A stretch of 64,000 nt of DNA from Paraburkholderia panacisoli (GTDB lineage Bacteria > Pseudomonadota > Gammaproteobacteria > Burkholderiales > Burkholderiaceae): contig NZ_VTUZ01000020.1 of the NCBI RefSeq assembly GCF_008369935.1, positions 103,727-167,726 of the forward strand, written 5' to 3'. Below are positions 52,297 through 59,905 of the stretch, piece by piece; the first letter of the stretch is position 1; each line of letters opens with the position of its first letter. A model generated the notes under the pieces. The model searched no databases and was not told the DNA's origin. It saw nothing but the letters and a program-made list of their open reading frames with translations. The position numbers and the translations under genes were made by a program.

Positions 52297-52612
52297 GATG
52301 CCACCGTTCCACTGGCAGCAACAGGGGCGGCCGCCGGCGGTGCCGAAACGTAGTCCGCAAGCGCAGTCGATACAGTGAGCTGCGCAGCCCTCAAGGCGAT
52401 CTCCGCGGCACTCTTCTGGTCTTTCGTCCAATTGGACGCGTCGATGACCTTGACGAGCGCCGGGACGCCTTCATTGACCAGCGCCGTGACATCGGCCGTC
52501 GAGAATGGCGTAGCGCTCGCGCTGGCGAGCGTCTTGCACGCCGTATTGACCTTGTCCGACGCGCGAGATCGTCTTGCGCATCCGCGGACAGCTGCGATTT
52601 CATGGCGGTCAT
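52293..52612 (-). pseudogene. Frameshifted small phage gene
   Basis: From ATG 52612 the minus strand reads MTAMKSQLSADAQDDLARR in one frame. The protein then continues naturally in the next frame as RASDKVNTACKTLASASATPFSTADVTALVNEGVPALVKVIDASNWTKDQKSAAEIALRAAQLTVSTALADYVSAPP, ending at TGA 52293-52295. The switch lies near 52555-52565, consistent with a one-base loss. The combined protein would be ~105 residues with a helical body and a Pro/Ala tail. The family is not recognised; position and coupling with DUF1353 suggest a phage gene. Confidence 0.6.
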
Positions 52613-52842
52613 CGAAGCGAGGAATGGAACACCGCCCCCTCAGCCGGAAGACGTGGAGCGCCTGAAGAAGGAGCTGAACCTCGACGGCACAGATGGCCGA
52701 GTTGTTCGGTGTGGTCGGCAATCGAGCCTTCCGTCGATATACGTCCAAGTCGGACGATCCCAAGAACAAACGGGAAATCGGCGATCCAATCCCGTGCCGG
52801 GCCCGGCGTTCGCAGAGAAACAGGAATGAGGTATACAGGTGA
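52602..52842 (+). pseudogene. Frameshifted phage regulator-like small gene
   Basis: The first frame from ATG 52602 encodes MAVIEARNGTPPPQPEDVERLKKELNLDG. The continuation with homologous look is one frame over from ~52690: QMAELFGVVGNRAFRRYTSKSDDPKNKREIG, ending at TGA 52840-52842. Together they match the pattern of small helix-turn-helix-like phage proteins (..LK.E....G.QMAEL.G..GN..FR.YT...). The frame change near 52688 breaks it. Its 5' end overlaps the divergent frameshifted gene by ~10 bases, another sign of a rearranged junction. Confidence 0.5.
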
Positions 52843-53055
52843 ACGGCGGCGCCGCGATGACCGACCAATCAATGGTGCGCACTTTGCGGCCGGACCGTCG
52901 CAAAGTGAGCCCGCTCCAAAGCATGGTCCGGGATTCGTCGGCGACAGTGGTGAGCAGCGCGGGCTGATAGTGAGGCGAACGATGGCGATGCGCAAGCGCG
53001 ACGACAGTGTCGAGGTTTTCCCCAACGCGGCGGGGATCGATGGCAGATTGTACAA

Positions 53056-53862
53056 AATGGCGCCAATGTAATTACTGCAAAGTCAACTGCGTTGGACCCT
53101 GATCGATTCGGCTATCTTTCGGTTCACTATGTTTTGACGAATAACGCAGTTCGTAACGGTTTGGGAGAATGTAGGAAGTTAAACGGTTTGAAAGCGGAAA
53201 TATAGATTAGATCGATTTTGCAGCATGCGTGGGCTGAGATTGAACATGATCTTGGGTACAAATCGCGAAGCGGTATTCCGCGTGACGTACGCCGACGTTT
53301 CTCGCGGCTCGCGGGACTGCTGGAGTTGGCGGATCAAGAATTTAGCACCATCCGCGACGAGTTGGGATCGTACTCCGAGAGGGTCGTGGATCAGCTGAAA
53401 GCAGAGCCGTCGCTTGTTGAGCTTAACGCGCCATCTTTGCAGGCACTTTTGAACTCGAATGTGGAAATGATGGTGTTGGATGTTTCAATTGCGAAGTCTG
53501 GCTGGTGGAAATTGATGGAGCCTACCATCGAGCATTGCGGTTCCGAGGTTGATCGATTTGCTTATTTCGGAATAAATACGGCTAAGGAATTGGAAGATAA
53601 AACGAGCAAGTATTATTCTGTGATAGAGCGGTTTGCCAGAGCTTGGCTGTCAAGAAGCAGTCAACACGATGAGTCAAACGAAGTCTCTGGAAGCATCCAA
53701 AAGGGAATCTTCATATTTTATCCATGCTACGTGCTCGCTGTGTTGCAGTCTAAACCAGACGCGCCGGTGGAGTATTTAGAGTATTTTAATATTGGGTCTG
53801 ACTATCAGGGCGATGCCGAGCAACTTGTCTCAATATTTCAAAGCGTTGAAACGGCAGACTGA
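53056..53862 (+). pseudogene. RelA/SpoT-domain protein gene, truncated and stopped by an amber codon
   Basis: One frame reads NVITAKSTALDPDRFGYLSVHYVL....R..LGE.RKLNGLKAEI, then TAG at 53203-53205, then IRSILQHAWAEIEHDLGYKSRSGIPRDVRRRFSRLAGLLELADQEFSTIRDEL and ~170 more residues. The two sides join into the C-terminal half of a RelA/SpoT nucleotide-synthetase domain, in which the stopped codon is normally Gln (E-I-Q-I-R-S-I-L-Q-H-A-W). The N-terminal substrate-binding half is missing upstream. Small proteins of this fold make (p)ppGpp or act as toxins. Here the catalytic part is incomplete, so activity is unlikely. Confidence 0.8.
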
Positions 53863-54028
53863 GTGTCGATCCGTATTGAATGACGCTAGACCTAGTCGGC
53901 GCACCGCCATCACTTTGCAGGCGGTCGCAATTTGGGACCCGCTGGCGCGCTCCGGCTTCGAGTGGCTCGCCCAGCTAGCTTATTAACGGTAAGCCTCGAA
54001 TTTGCGGAGTATTGCCCCTATTGCGGAG

Positions 54029-54062
54029 CAAATAAAAAGGGCCCAGCTTGCGCTGAGCCCTT
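54029..54062 (-). terminator. Present terminator of tRNA-Lys (island-derived)
   Basis: On the minus strand AAGGGCTCAGC and GCTGGGCCCTT, with one G-U pair, form an 11-bp stem closed by a GCAA tetraloop. TTTTTATTT follows. It lies 9 bases beyond the tRNA 3' end but inside the island, so it replaced the original terminator now at 49764-49792. Confidence 0.85.
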
Positions 54063-54068
54063 CGTATC

Positions 54069-54117
54069 TTTGGTAGGCCGTACGGGATTCGAACCTGTGA
54101 CCAACGGATTAAAAGTC
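54069..54117 (-). repeat. Right attachment-type repeat within intact tRNA-Lys
   Basis: These 49 bases are identical to 49802-49850. They cover the CCA end, acceptor 3' strand, T-arm, variable loop and anticodon loop of the intact tRNA-Lys, so the inserted element restored the gene it entered. Confidence 0.9.
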
Positions 54118-54146
54118 CGCTGCTCTACCAGCTGAGCTAACGACCC
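54071..54146 (-). tRNA. tRNA-Lys (anticodon TTT)
   Basis: A complete 76-base tRNA with encoded CCA. The acceptor stem GGGTCGT pairs with ACGGCCT (one G-U pair). The D-arm has AGCTCAGCTGGTAGAGC, the anticodon loop CTTTTAA carries TTT, and the T-arm loop is TTCGAAT. A perfect consensus promoter stands 15 bases upstream and a terminator follows. Its 3' half served as an integration site. Confidence 0.97.
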
Positions 54147-54160
54147 AAAAGAGAAGCGAA

Positions 54161-54189
54161 ATTATAGCGACGCCCTCTGGGGCTGTCAA
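54161..54189 (-). promoter_or_regulatory. Consensus sigma-70 promoter of tRNA-Lys
   Basis: On the minus strand TTGACA (54189-54184) and TATAAT (54166-54161) both match consensus perfectly and are 17 bases apart. The tRNA begins 14 bases downstream of the -10. Confidence 0.95.
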
Positions 54190-54222
54190 CACGTGGGTCC
54201 GCTACAGCTATCGACACGTCAG

Positions 54223-54259
54223 ATAGTGAAAAGCCCGGGCATCACTGCCCGGGCTTTTC
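54223..54259 (-). terminator. Terminator of the Tol-Pal operon
   Basis: A perfect 13-bp stem GAAAAGCCCGGGC (54228-54240) / GCCCGGGCTTTTC (54247-54259) with a 6-base loop follows cpoB by ~70 bases. T residues within the descending arm make it usable in both directions. Confidence 0.88.
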
Positions 54260-54327
54260 AGCGAGAGGCGCGCGTGGCTATGAAATCGGGCACTGCGCGT
54301 TACTGCCAACAACTCAACCTGATACGG

Positions 54328-55086
54328 CTACTTGATCTGCGACAGCTTGCTTTGAGCCGACTGCGCAACATCCGAACCGGCGTATTGCGCGAGGATCTGC
54401 TCGAGCGTCTTTTTGGCCGCAGCCTTCTGACCTTGCTCGAGCTGATTGTTCGCAATCGCCAGCAGCGCTTCCGGCGCACGCGGATGCTGCGGGTAGTTCT
54501 TCACCACACCTTGCCAGACAGCCGTCGAACCCTTGTAATCGCGCAGCGCATACAGCGCGTTGCCGAGCCAGTACTGCGCGGTCGGCTGGTAAGGGCTGTT
54601 CGGAAACTTGGAGATGAAGCTGCGGAACGACGCCGCCGCGTTCTTGAAATCGCCGCTGCGGAACTGCTGCGAAGCCGCATTGAACGAATCGGTTTCGCCC
54701 GGCTGCACCTCGCCCTGGACGCCGTCCACCGTCTGTTGCTGCGGCTCGAATTTCTTCAGGCGCGTGTCCAGATCGGTGTAGTAGTCCTTCTGCTGTTTTT
54801 GCAGCGTGGTGAGTTGATTCGCCATGTCCTCGTTCTGCCCGCGCAGCGTCGCGACCTGCTGATTGAGCTGGTCGAGACGGTTGGACTGATCGAGGATCGT
54901 GCGTTGTGCGGCCGACAGCTGGCTCGACAAACTATCGGTCTTCGAACGCAGATCGAGAATGGCCTGGCGGGCCTGATCGTCGTCGAAGATGCCCGCATGC
55001 GCGGGCACAGCCGCGAAGGCCGTGCCTGCGACGCAGGCCGCTGCGGCAAACCGCAGCCAGGAGAAACGATGCGTCATGCGGCTCAT
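54328..55086 (-). CDS. cpoB: Cell division coordinator CpoB (YbgF), Tol-Pal system
   Basis: CpoB is a periplasmic protein that links peptidoglycan synthesis by PBP1B with outer-membrane constriction by Tol-Pal. The 252-residue protein has a signal peptide (RFSWLRFAAAACVAGTAFAAVPAHA) and a trimerising coiled coil rich in Gln/Leu (ILDLRSKTDSLSSQLSAAQRTILDQSNRLDQLNQQVATLRGQNEDMANQL, ~35-90). C-terminal TPR repeats follow (FNAASQQFRSGDFKNAAASFRSFISKFPNSPYQPTAQYWLGNALYALRDYKGS...). The start may be 55086 or 55077. It is last in the operon, 11 bases after pal. Confidence 0.94.
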   Translation of the reverse strand: MSRMTHRFSWLRFAAAACVAGTAFAAVPAHAGIFDDDQARQAILDLRSKTDSLSSQLSAAQRTILDQSNRLDQLNQQVATLRGQNEDMANQLTTLQKQQKDYYTDLDTRLKKFEPQQQTVDGVQGEVQPGETDSFNAASQQFRSGDFKNAAASFRSFISKFPNSPYQPTAQYWLGNALYALRDYKGSTAVWQGVVKNYPQHPRAPEALLAIANNQLEQGQKAAAKKTLEQILAQYAGSDVAQSAQSKLSQIK

Positions 55087-55097
55087 CACCTGTTGAC

Positions 55098-55607
55098 TTA
55101 CTGTTGATACACGAGGTCGGCGCGGCGGTTTTGTGCCCACGACGCTTCGTCATGACCCGTAGCTTGCGGCTTTTCCTTGCCGAGGCTCACGGCTTCCATT
55201 TGCGAGTCCGTCACGCCCATCAGCGACAGCGAACGGCGCACGGCTTCAGCACGCTTCTGGCCGAGTGCCAGGTTGTATTCGCTGGTGCCGCGCTCGTCGG
55301 TGTTGCCCTGGATCAGCACGTGACGCTGCGGATGGCTCTTCAGGTATTGCGCGTGTTGTTGCAGCAGCGACTGGTAGTCGTCCTTGACCGAGTAGCTGTC
55401 GAAATCGAAGTAGATGCTGCGCTTGGCGAGCGGGCTGTTCGGATCGTTCAGCGGGTCGACGTTGACCGTCGCGACATCGTTCGGGTTCGGCTGCGCCGAG
55501 CCTGCACCACCCTTGTTGGCATTTTCGTCGAGCTTCACGCCCGAATGGCACGCGGCCAGCGCGCCGATCATCAGTACAGCAAATGCGAAACGAAATTTGG
55601 ACATCAT
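55098..55607 (-). CDS. pal: Peptidoglycan-associated lipoprotein Pal
   Basis: Pal is an outer-membrane lipoprotein that binds peptidoglycan and TolB and keeps the envelope layers joined. The 169-residue protein has a lipobox LAAC with the lipidated Cys20. The C-terminal OmpA-like domain contains IYFDFDSYSVKDDYQSLLQQHAQYL, VLIQGNTDERGTSEYNLALGQKRAEAVRRSL and ASWAQNRRADLVY, which bind diaminopimelate. AAGGAG lies 9 bases upstream of ATG 55607. It lies between tolB and cpoB. Confidence 0.96.
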   Translation of the reverse strand: MMSKFRFAFAVLMIGALAACHSGVKLDENANKGGAGSAQPNPNDVATVNVDPLNDPNSPLAKRSIYFDFDSYSVKDDYQSLLQQHAQYLKSHPQRHVLIQGNTDERGTSEYNLALGQKRAEAVRRSLSLMGVTDSQMEAVSLGKEKPQATGHDEASWAQNRRADLVYQQ

Positions 55608-55639
55608 TTGACTACTCTCCTTGTGTTATTGCATCAACG

Positions 55640-56932
55640 TTATTGCATAAACGGGCCCCAGGACGGCTCGCGTACGCTGCCGCCCTGAACGGACAGGACC
55701 TGCCGAGTGCGACCATCGGTCGATACTGCGGCCAACACGCCACGGCCGTTCACCTGTGTGGCGTAAAGAATGTACTGACCGTTCGCCGCGAAGCTCGGCG
55801 ATTCGTCATGTGTCGTGTCCGTCAGGCCCGTGGCTGATCCGCCTTGCAGGTCCTGGATATAGAGCTTGAACCCGCCGCCGACGCGCGAGATATAGGCGAG
55901 TTGCTTGCCGTCCGGGCTCACGCGCGGGCTGGTGTTGTAGTTGCCCGTGAACGTGACGCGTTGCGCGGCGCCTGCGTTTTCGCCCTGGGCCGGCATCTTG
56001 TAGATTTGCGGTGCGCCGCCGCGGTCGCTGGTGAAATAGATCGACTGGCCGTCAGGAGAGAAGGTCGGCTCGGTGTCGATCGAGCTGCCTTGCGTGAGAC
56101 GACGCAGGCCGCTGCCGTCCGCATTGACGGCGAAGATCTGCGTGTTGCCGGTGCGCGAGAGCGCGACGGCGAGCGTGCGCCCATCCGGCGACCACGCCGG
56201 CGCACTGTTGTTGCCCTTCTGATCCGACACGACCACGCGGCGGCCCGTGGGCAGGTCGTGGATGTAGACGATCGGCTTTTTCTTCTCGAACGAAACGTAG
56301 GCGACCTTGGTGCCGTCAGGCGACCACGCCGGCGAGATGATCGGCTCGGGGCTCGACAGCGCGATGTGCGCGTCCTGGCCGTCCGAGTCGGAGATCTGCA
56401 ACTGGTAGCGGCCACCCGTTTTGATGACGTACGACAGGCGCGTGGCGAACACGCCGCGGCCGCCCATCAGCTTCGCGTAGATGTAGTCCGCGACCTTGTG
56501 CGCGCTCATGCGCAAGCCGCTTTCGGGGCTCACCAGCACGAGGCCGCCGAGGCTTTCGCCCTTGACGGTGTCGTACAGCTTGAAGCGCACTTCGTACTGG
56601 CCGTTCGGCAGGCGGTTCACGCTGCCCGCCACGAACGCGTTGGCGCCCTTGGCCTTCCACGCGCCGAGGTCGACGGAATCCGATTCCGACACCGGCGTGG
56701 AGCCCGCGTCGATGTTGGTGAATTTGCCGCTGCGCTGCAGATCCTGACGCACGATCGTGCTGACCTGCTGTGGCGAGTTCGCCTCATTGGCGAAATTCGC
56801 CGTGGCGATTGGAAACTGGGTGGACCCGACGCCTGTCACGAGGACGTTCAGTTGTGCGTTGGCGGTACCGCCAACGGCGATCAGGCACGATGCTACGAGT
56901 GTCCGCAGGCCTAGCTTGGTCATCAAACTCAT
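55640..56932 (-). CDS. tolB: Tol-Pal system periplasmic protein TolB
   Basis: TolB is a periplasmic beta-propeller that shuttles between TolA and Pal. The 430-residue protein has a signal peptide ending near TANAQLN and an N-terminal alpha-beta domain (QFPIATANFANEANSPQQVSTIVRQDLQRSGKF). WD-like propeller repeats follow, with SPAWSPDGTKVAYVSFE, APAWSPDGRTLAVALSR, EPTFSPDGQSIYFTSDRGG and SPRVSPDGKQLAYISR. The start at 56932 (MSLMTKLGL) is chosen with GGGGAA upstream; 56923 is also possible. It lies 32 bases before pal. Confidence 0.95.
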   Translation of the reverse strand: MSLMTKLGLRTLVASCLIAVGGTANAQLNVLVTGVGSTQFPIATANFANEANSPQQVSTIVRQDLQRSGKFTNIDAGSTPVSESDSVDLGAWKAKGANAFVAGSVNRLPNGQYEVRFKLYDTVKGESLGGLVLVSPESGLRMSAHKVADYIYAKLMGGRGVFATRLSYVIKTGGRYQLQISDSDGQDAHIALSSPEPIISPAWSPDGTKVAYVSFEKKKPIVYIHDLPTGRRVVVSDQKGNNSAPAWSPDGRTLAVALSRTGNTQIFAVNADGSGLRRLTQGSSIDTEPTFSPDGQSIYFTSDRGGAPQIYKMPAQGENAGAAQRVTFTGNYNTSPRVSPDGKQLAYISRVGGGFKLYIQDLQGGSATGLTDTTHDESPSFAANGQYILYATQVNGRGVLAAVSTDGRTRQVLSVQGGSVREPSWGPFMQ

Positions 56933-57071
56933 GCTGTATGGATTCCCCAAAAACGGTTTTACTAACACTTCACGACAGCAGACAGACCGGAAAACGCCTG
57001 ATTCGTTCCCGAGCGCGTCTCGCTGGGCGAGGCGCGGCGTCTGCCGTCAACCGATAGTCAAGATGCTGCAA

Positions 57072-58079
57072 TCAACCTGCCGGACGCAGCGTAATCAGGA
57101 AGCTTTCCGGCGCCTTGCCATTGGTGTCCAGAGGCATCGGATCGGAGCGCTGGACGGCCCGCAGTGCAGCGGCGTCCCACGCGGCGTTGCCGCTGCTGCG
57201 GGAGACTGACGCGCTCAGCAAGGTGCCGGTCGGCGAGCAACGCACGGAGATCACGGTTTCCAGACCCTCGGTTTCGCCACCCCACGAGATGTTCGGGCGC
57301 ACCACGCGACGCACCTTGTCCGCGTAACCCGGCGATGCCGCTGTGCCACCCGAGCCGCTGCCCGTGCCGCTCTTGCCGAGCCCATTGCTGGTCGAGCCTG
57401 TGCCGCCGGCCATGCCCTGCATCTGCGCGAGACGCGCACGACGTTCCGCATCGAGCTTCTTCGCTTGTGCCGCAGCGTCGGCTTGCGCCTTGGCCTTCGC
57501 CGCTTTCTGCGCGTCGGCCTTCTTCTGCGCTTCAGCTTCGGCCTGCTGCTGCTGCTGTTCTTTCAGTTGCTGCTGCTTCTGCTGGTCGGCCAATTGCTGT
57601 TGCTTCAGCTTCTCAGCTTGCTGCTGCTGTTGCTGCTTCAGTTTGGCTGTCGCGGCTTTCTGCGCGGCGAGCTGCGCCGCCTGGTCCGCCGCCAGTTGCT
57701 GCTGGCGCTTCGCCTCGGCTTCCTGCTGTGCCTGCAGTTTCTGCTGGCGCTGCTGTTCGGCCAGTTGCGCTTCGCGAGCCGCCTGCTGTTGCTGGCGCTT
57801 CTTTTCCTGCAGCGCGATGTCGGCCTGCTCGTCGCGCACCGGCGGAGCAGGGGCGACCGGCACGGGTGGCGGCGGCGCGACCGGATGCGGGATCGCCGTG
57901 TCCGGCACCTCGGTCCAGAGCTCGGCTTCAGCGCCTTCGGGCGTGCTGTTTTGCCACTGAATGCCGTGATACAGGAAGAACCCGAGCAGCGCATGCATCA
58001 CCAGCGCGAACGCAAAGGCTCGCCCGGTGCCGCGTTCACGCGGTGGCTGGAGCGGGTATTCGGAGTTCTTGCGGATCAT
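57072..58079 (-). CDS. tolA: Tol-Pal system inner-membrane protein TolA
   Basis: TolA spans the inner membrane and reaches to Pal, using the proton motive force from TolQR. The 335-residue protein has a short cytoplasmic tail, one transmembrane helix (AFAFALVMHALLGFFLYHGI, ~20-40), and a proline stretch (HPVAPPPPVPVAPAPP). A long Ala/Gln/Lys/Glu-rich helical domain runs ~95-225 with several runs of Gln. The C-terminal globular domain carries a WD-type AA..AV..SDPMPLDTNGKAPESFLITL. The start overlaps the tolR stop by 4 bases. Confidence 0.94.
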   Translation of the reverse strand: MIRKNSEYPLQPPRERGTGRAFAFALVMHALLGFFLYHGIQWQNSTPEGAEAELWTEVPDTAIPHPVAPPPPVPVAPAPPVRDEQADIALQEKKRQQQQAAREAQLAEQQRQQKLQAQQEAEAKRQQQLAADQAAQLAAQKAATAKLKQQQQQQAEKLKQQQLADQQKQQQLKEQQQQQAEAEAQKKADAQKAAKAKAQADAAAQAKKLDAERRARLAQMQGMAGGTGSTSNGLGKSGTGSGSGGTAASPGYADKVRRVVRPNISWGGETEGLETVISVRCSPTGTLLSASVSRSSGNAAWDAAALRAVQRSDPMPLDTNGKAPESFLITLRPAG

Positions 58080-58522
58080 TGCGATTTGACGAGCAATCCA
58101 ACGCGCTTGACGCCCTGGGCTTTCAGCTCGGACATCACGTTCATCACGACTTCGTACTTCACGGTTTTGTCGGCGGCGATCACGACGGGCTGGTCAGGAT
58201 GCGATTGCGCCCGGTCAGCGATGAAACCGTTCAAGCCGGCCTTCGTCATGTTTTCCTGCTGCTGTGCGCCGGAATCGTCCTTGTACTTGACGCTCATGTT
58301 GCCGTCCGCGCGAATATTCACGATGACCGGCGGGGTTTGCTGCTGCGGCGCGGCGCCGCCGACGGTCGGCAGATTGACGATCGACGGAGCGACGAGCGGC
58401 GCGGTCACCATGAAGATCACGAGCAGCACGAGCATCACGTCGATGTATGGCACGACGTTGATGTCGGCCATCGCGCGGCGCGAGCGCGAGCCGCGCATGC
58501 TGGAGGAGCGGGAGCCTGCCAT
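58076..58522 (-). CDS. tolR: Tol-Pal system protein TolR
   Basis: TolR is an ExbD-like stator partner of TolQ. The 148-residue protein has one transmembrane helix carrying the essential Asp (INVVPYIDVMLVLLVIFMVTAPLV, ~25-47) and a periplasmic domain with LPTVGG, PPVIVNIRADGNMSVKYKD and VVIAADKTVKYEVVMNVMSELKAQGVKRVGLLVK. The N-terminus is Ser/Arg-rich (SRSSSMRGSRSRRA). It lies 10 bases after tolQ and overlaps tolA by 4 bases. Confidence 0.95.
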   Translation of the reverse strand: MAGSRSSSMRGSRSRRAMADINVVPYIDVMLVLLVIFMVTAPLVAPSIVNLPTVGGAAPQQQTPPVIVNIRADGNMSVKYKDDSGAQQQENMTKAGLNGFIADRAQSHPDQPVVIAADKTVKYEVVMNVMSELKAQGVKRVGLLVKSQ

Positions 58523-58532
58523 CGTGGCCTCC

Positions 58533-59210
58533 TTACTGTGCCTGGCGCTGCAGGATGTTCGAAAACTCTTCGATGAAGGTTTCGAAGCGGATCGCCAGAC
58601 GGTCGATGTCGTGCGCGTAGCGGTTGTAGGCGACCACCGCCGGAATCGCGGCGAACAGGCCGATTGCCGTGGCCGTCAGCGCTTCGGCGATGCCCGGTGC
58701 GACGTTCGCCAGCGTAGCCTGCTGGACGTTGGCGAGGCCGCGGAACGCATTCATGATCCCCCACACCGTGCCGAACAGACCGATATACGGGCTGACCGAA
58801 CCGACCGACGCGAGAAACGCGAGATTGGCTTCGAGCACGTCCATTTCACGCTGGAACGCGGCTCGCATGGCGCGCCGCGCGCCGTCGAGGATCGCGCCCG
58901 GATCGTTCAGGCGCTTTTCCTTGCCCTTCAGAAATTCGCGCATGCCGGACTCGAAAATCCGCTCGAGCGCGCCGATCGTGTGACGGTTGTTCGCTGCGCT
59001 CTGATAAAGCGCCTGCAGGTCGCCGCCCGACCAGAAATCGCGTTCGAAGCGTTCAGTTTGCGCGCGCGCGCGGCGGATCGCAAACCACTTGCGGAAGATG
59101 AAAGTCCATGACAGCAGCGACAGCAACAGCAGGAGGGCCATGACGGCCTGTGCCAGCAGGCTCGCGTTGAGTACTAGTGAAACGATCGACAGATCTTGTG
59201 TAGTGTTCAT
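58533..59210 (-). CDS. tolQ: Tol-Pal system protein TolQ
   Basis: TolQ, with TolR, forms the proton channel that energises TolA. The 225-residue protein has three transmembrane segments (SLVLNASLLAQAVMALLLLLSLLSWTFIF at the N-terminus; LAFLASVGSVSPYIGLFGTVWGIMNAF; and ATLANVAPGIAEALTATAIGLFAAIPAVVAYN), the MotA/TolQ/ExbB pattern with conserved Thr/Pro. The start at 59210 (MNTTQDLS) matches relatives. It is preceded by ybgC 157 bases upstream. Confidence 0.95.
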   Translation of the reverse strand: MNTTQDLSIVSLVLNASLLAQAVMALLLLLSLLSWTFIFRKWFAIRRARAQTERFERDFWSGGDLQALYQSAANNRHTIGALERIFESGMREFLKGKEKRLNDPGAILDGARRAMRAAFQREMDVLEANLAFLASVGSVSPYIGLFGTVWGIMNAFRGLANVQQATLANVAPGIAEALTATAIGLFAAIPAVVAYNRYAHDIDRLAIRFETFIEEFSNILQRQAQ

Positions 59211-59367
59211 AAAGATTCGTTTTAACGTCCCGGGACGGGGGCGTCCGACTGCAAGGTCGTTCGAGGCTTGCCGTTGGCAAAACGGAAGCATCGGCGATTA
59301 TCGCGAGCCGAACCATGCTTTGTGCTGCTTGATCGGTATGAGTTCACTGGCCCCGTAACAACGGGGT

Positions 59368-59838
59368 TCAGACTTCGTTCGTTGACATGCCGCCGTGGTT
59401 TACCCCCGGACCACCCCGCAAGGCGGCCAGAACCGGCGGCGGAATCGCGGCCGGCCGCAGCGCAACGCGGTCGACGCAGCCAATCCGGATCGAACCGGTA
59501 GCAAGCAGCGTGCCTTCACGCCACGCTTCCTGGGCGAAGTCTACCGAAGCCCTGCCAAGACGCTCGATCCGGCTGACGATTTTGACGACGTCGTCAAGCC
59601 GGGCGGGCGCCCGATAGTCGAGTGCGGTGCTGCGCACGATGAAAATCGCACCCGTTTCGTCCGCGAGGCGGCGCTGGTCAACGCCGCATGCGCGCAGCCA
59701 TTCGGTGCGCGCCCGCTCGAAAAATTTCAGGTAGTTGGCGTAAAACACGATGCCGCCGGCATCGGTGTCTTCGTAGTACACGCGGATTGGCCACGTATAG
59801 CCGATTTCCGTGCCAGGCTGGCTGGTCGACATATTCAT
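59368..59838 (-). CDS. ybgC: Tol-Pal associated acyl-CoA thioesterase YbgC
   Basis: YbgC is a hot-dog-fold acyl-CoA thioesterase that is usually the first gene of the tol-pal cluster. The ~156-residue protein contains the catalytic loop RVYYEDTDAGGIVFYANYLKFFERARTEWLR (Tyr-x-x-Asp-x-D/G with the acidic active-site residue) and further family strands (FIVRSTALDYRAPARLDDVVKIVSRIERLGRASVDFAQEAWR). Several Met residues near 59847-59832 make the exact start uncertain; 59838 is used. It precedes tolQ on the same strand. Confidence 0.93.
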   Translation of the reverse strand: MNMSTSQPGTEIGYTWPIRVYYEDTDAGGIVFYANYLKFFERARTEWLRACGVDQRRLADETGAIFIVRSTALDYRAPARLDDVVKIVSRIERLGRASVDFAQEAWREGTLLATGSIRIGCVDRVALRPAAIPPPVLAALRGGPGVNHGGMSTNEV

Positions 59839-59905
59839 GCGGCGCATTTTACCGGAACGCACACCCGGGGGTCTGTTTCAAAGTGTGCGCCTTATCTGGC
59901 GGGCG

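Larger units (their letters stand above)
49851..54068. mobile_element. Decayed integrative island at tRNA-Lys (4.2 kb)
   Basis: The segment lies between two 49-bp copies of the tRNA-Lys 3' region. It carries a tRNA-His fragment, small phage-type ORFs, a methyltransferase, a DUF1353/tail-type phage cluster, frameshifted phage genes and an interrupted RelA/SpoT-domain gene. The right part is noticeably richer in A+T than the chromosome. No integrase or excisionase remains, so it is probably fixed in place. Its mixed content suggests several insertions and deletions rather than one complete element. Confidence 0.8.

Noticed and set aside
49851..54068. Integrase, excisionase or CRISPR array in the island
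   Set aside because: No ORF has a tyrosine-recombinase pattern, and no series of short spaced repeats is present.
53932..54135. ORF ending VGRTGFEPVTNGLKVRCSTS on the plus strand
   Set aside because: This peptide is the antisense translation of tRNA-Lys, a frequent false gene in bacterial genomes.
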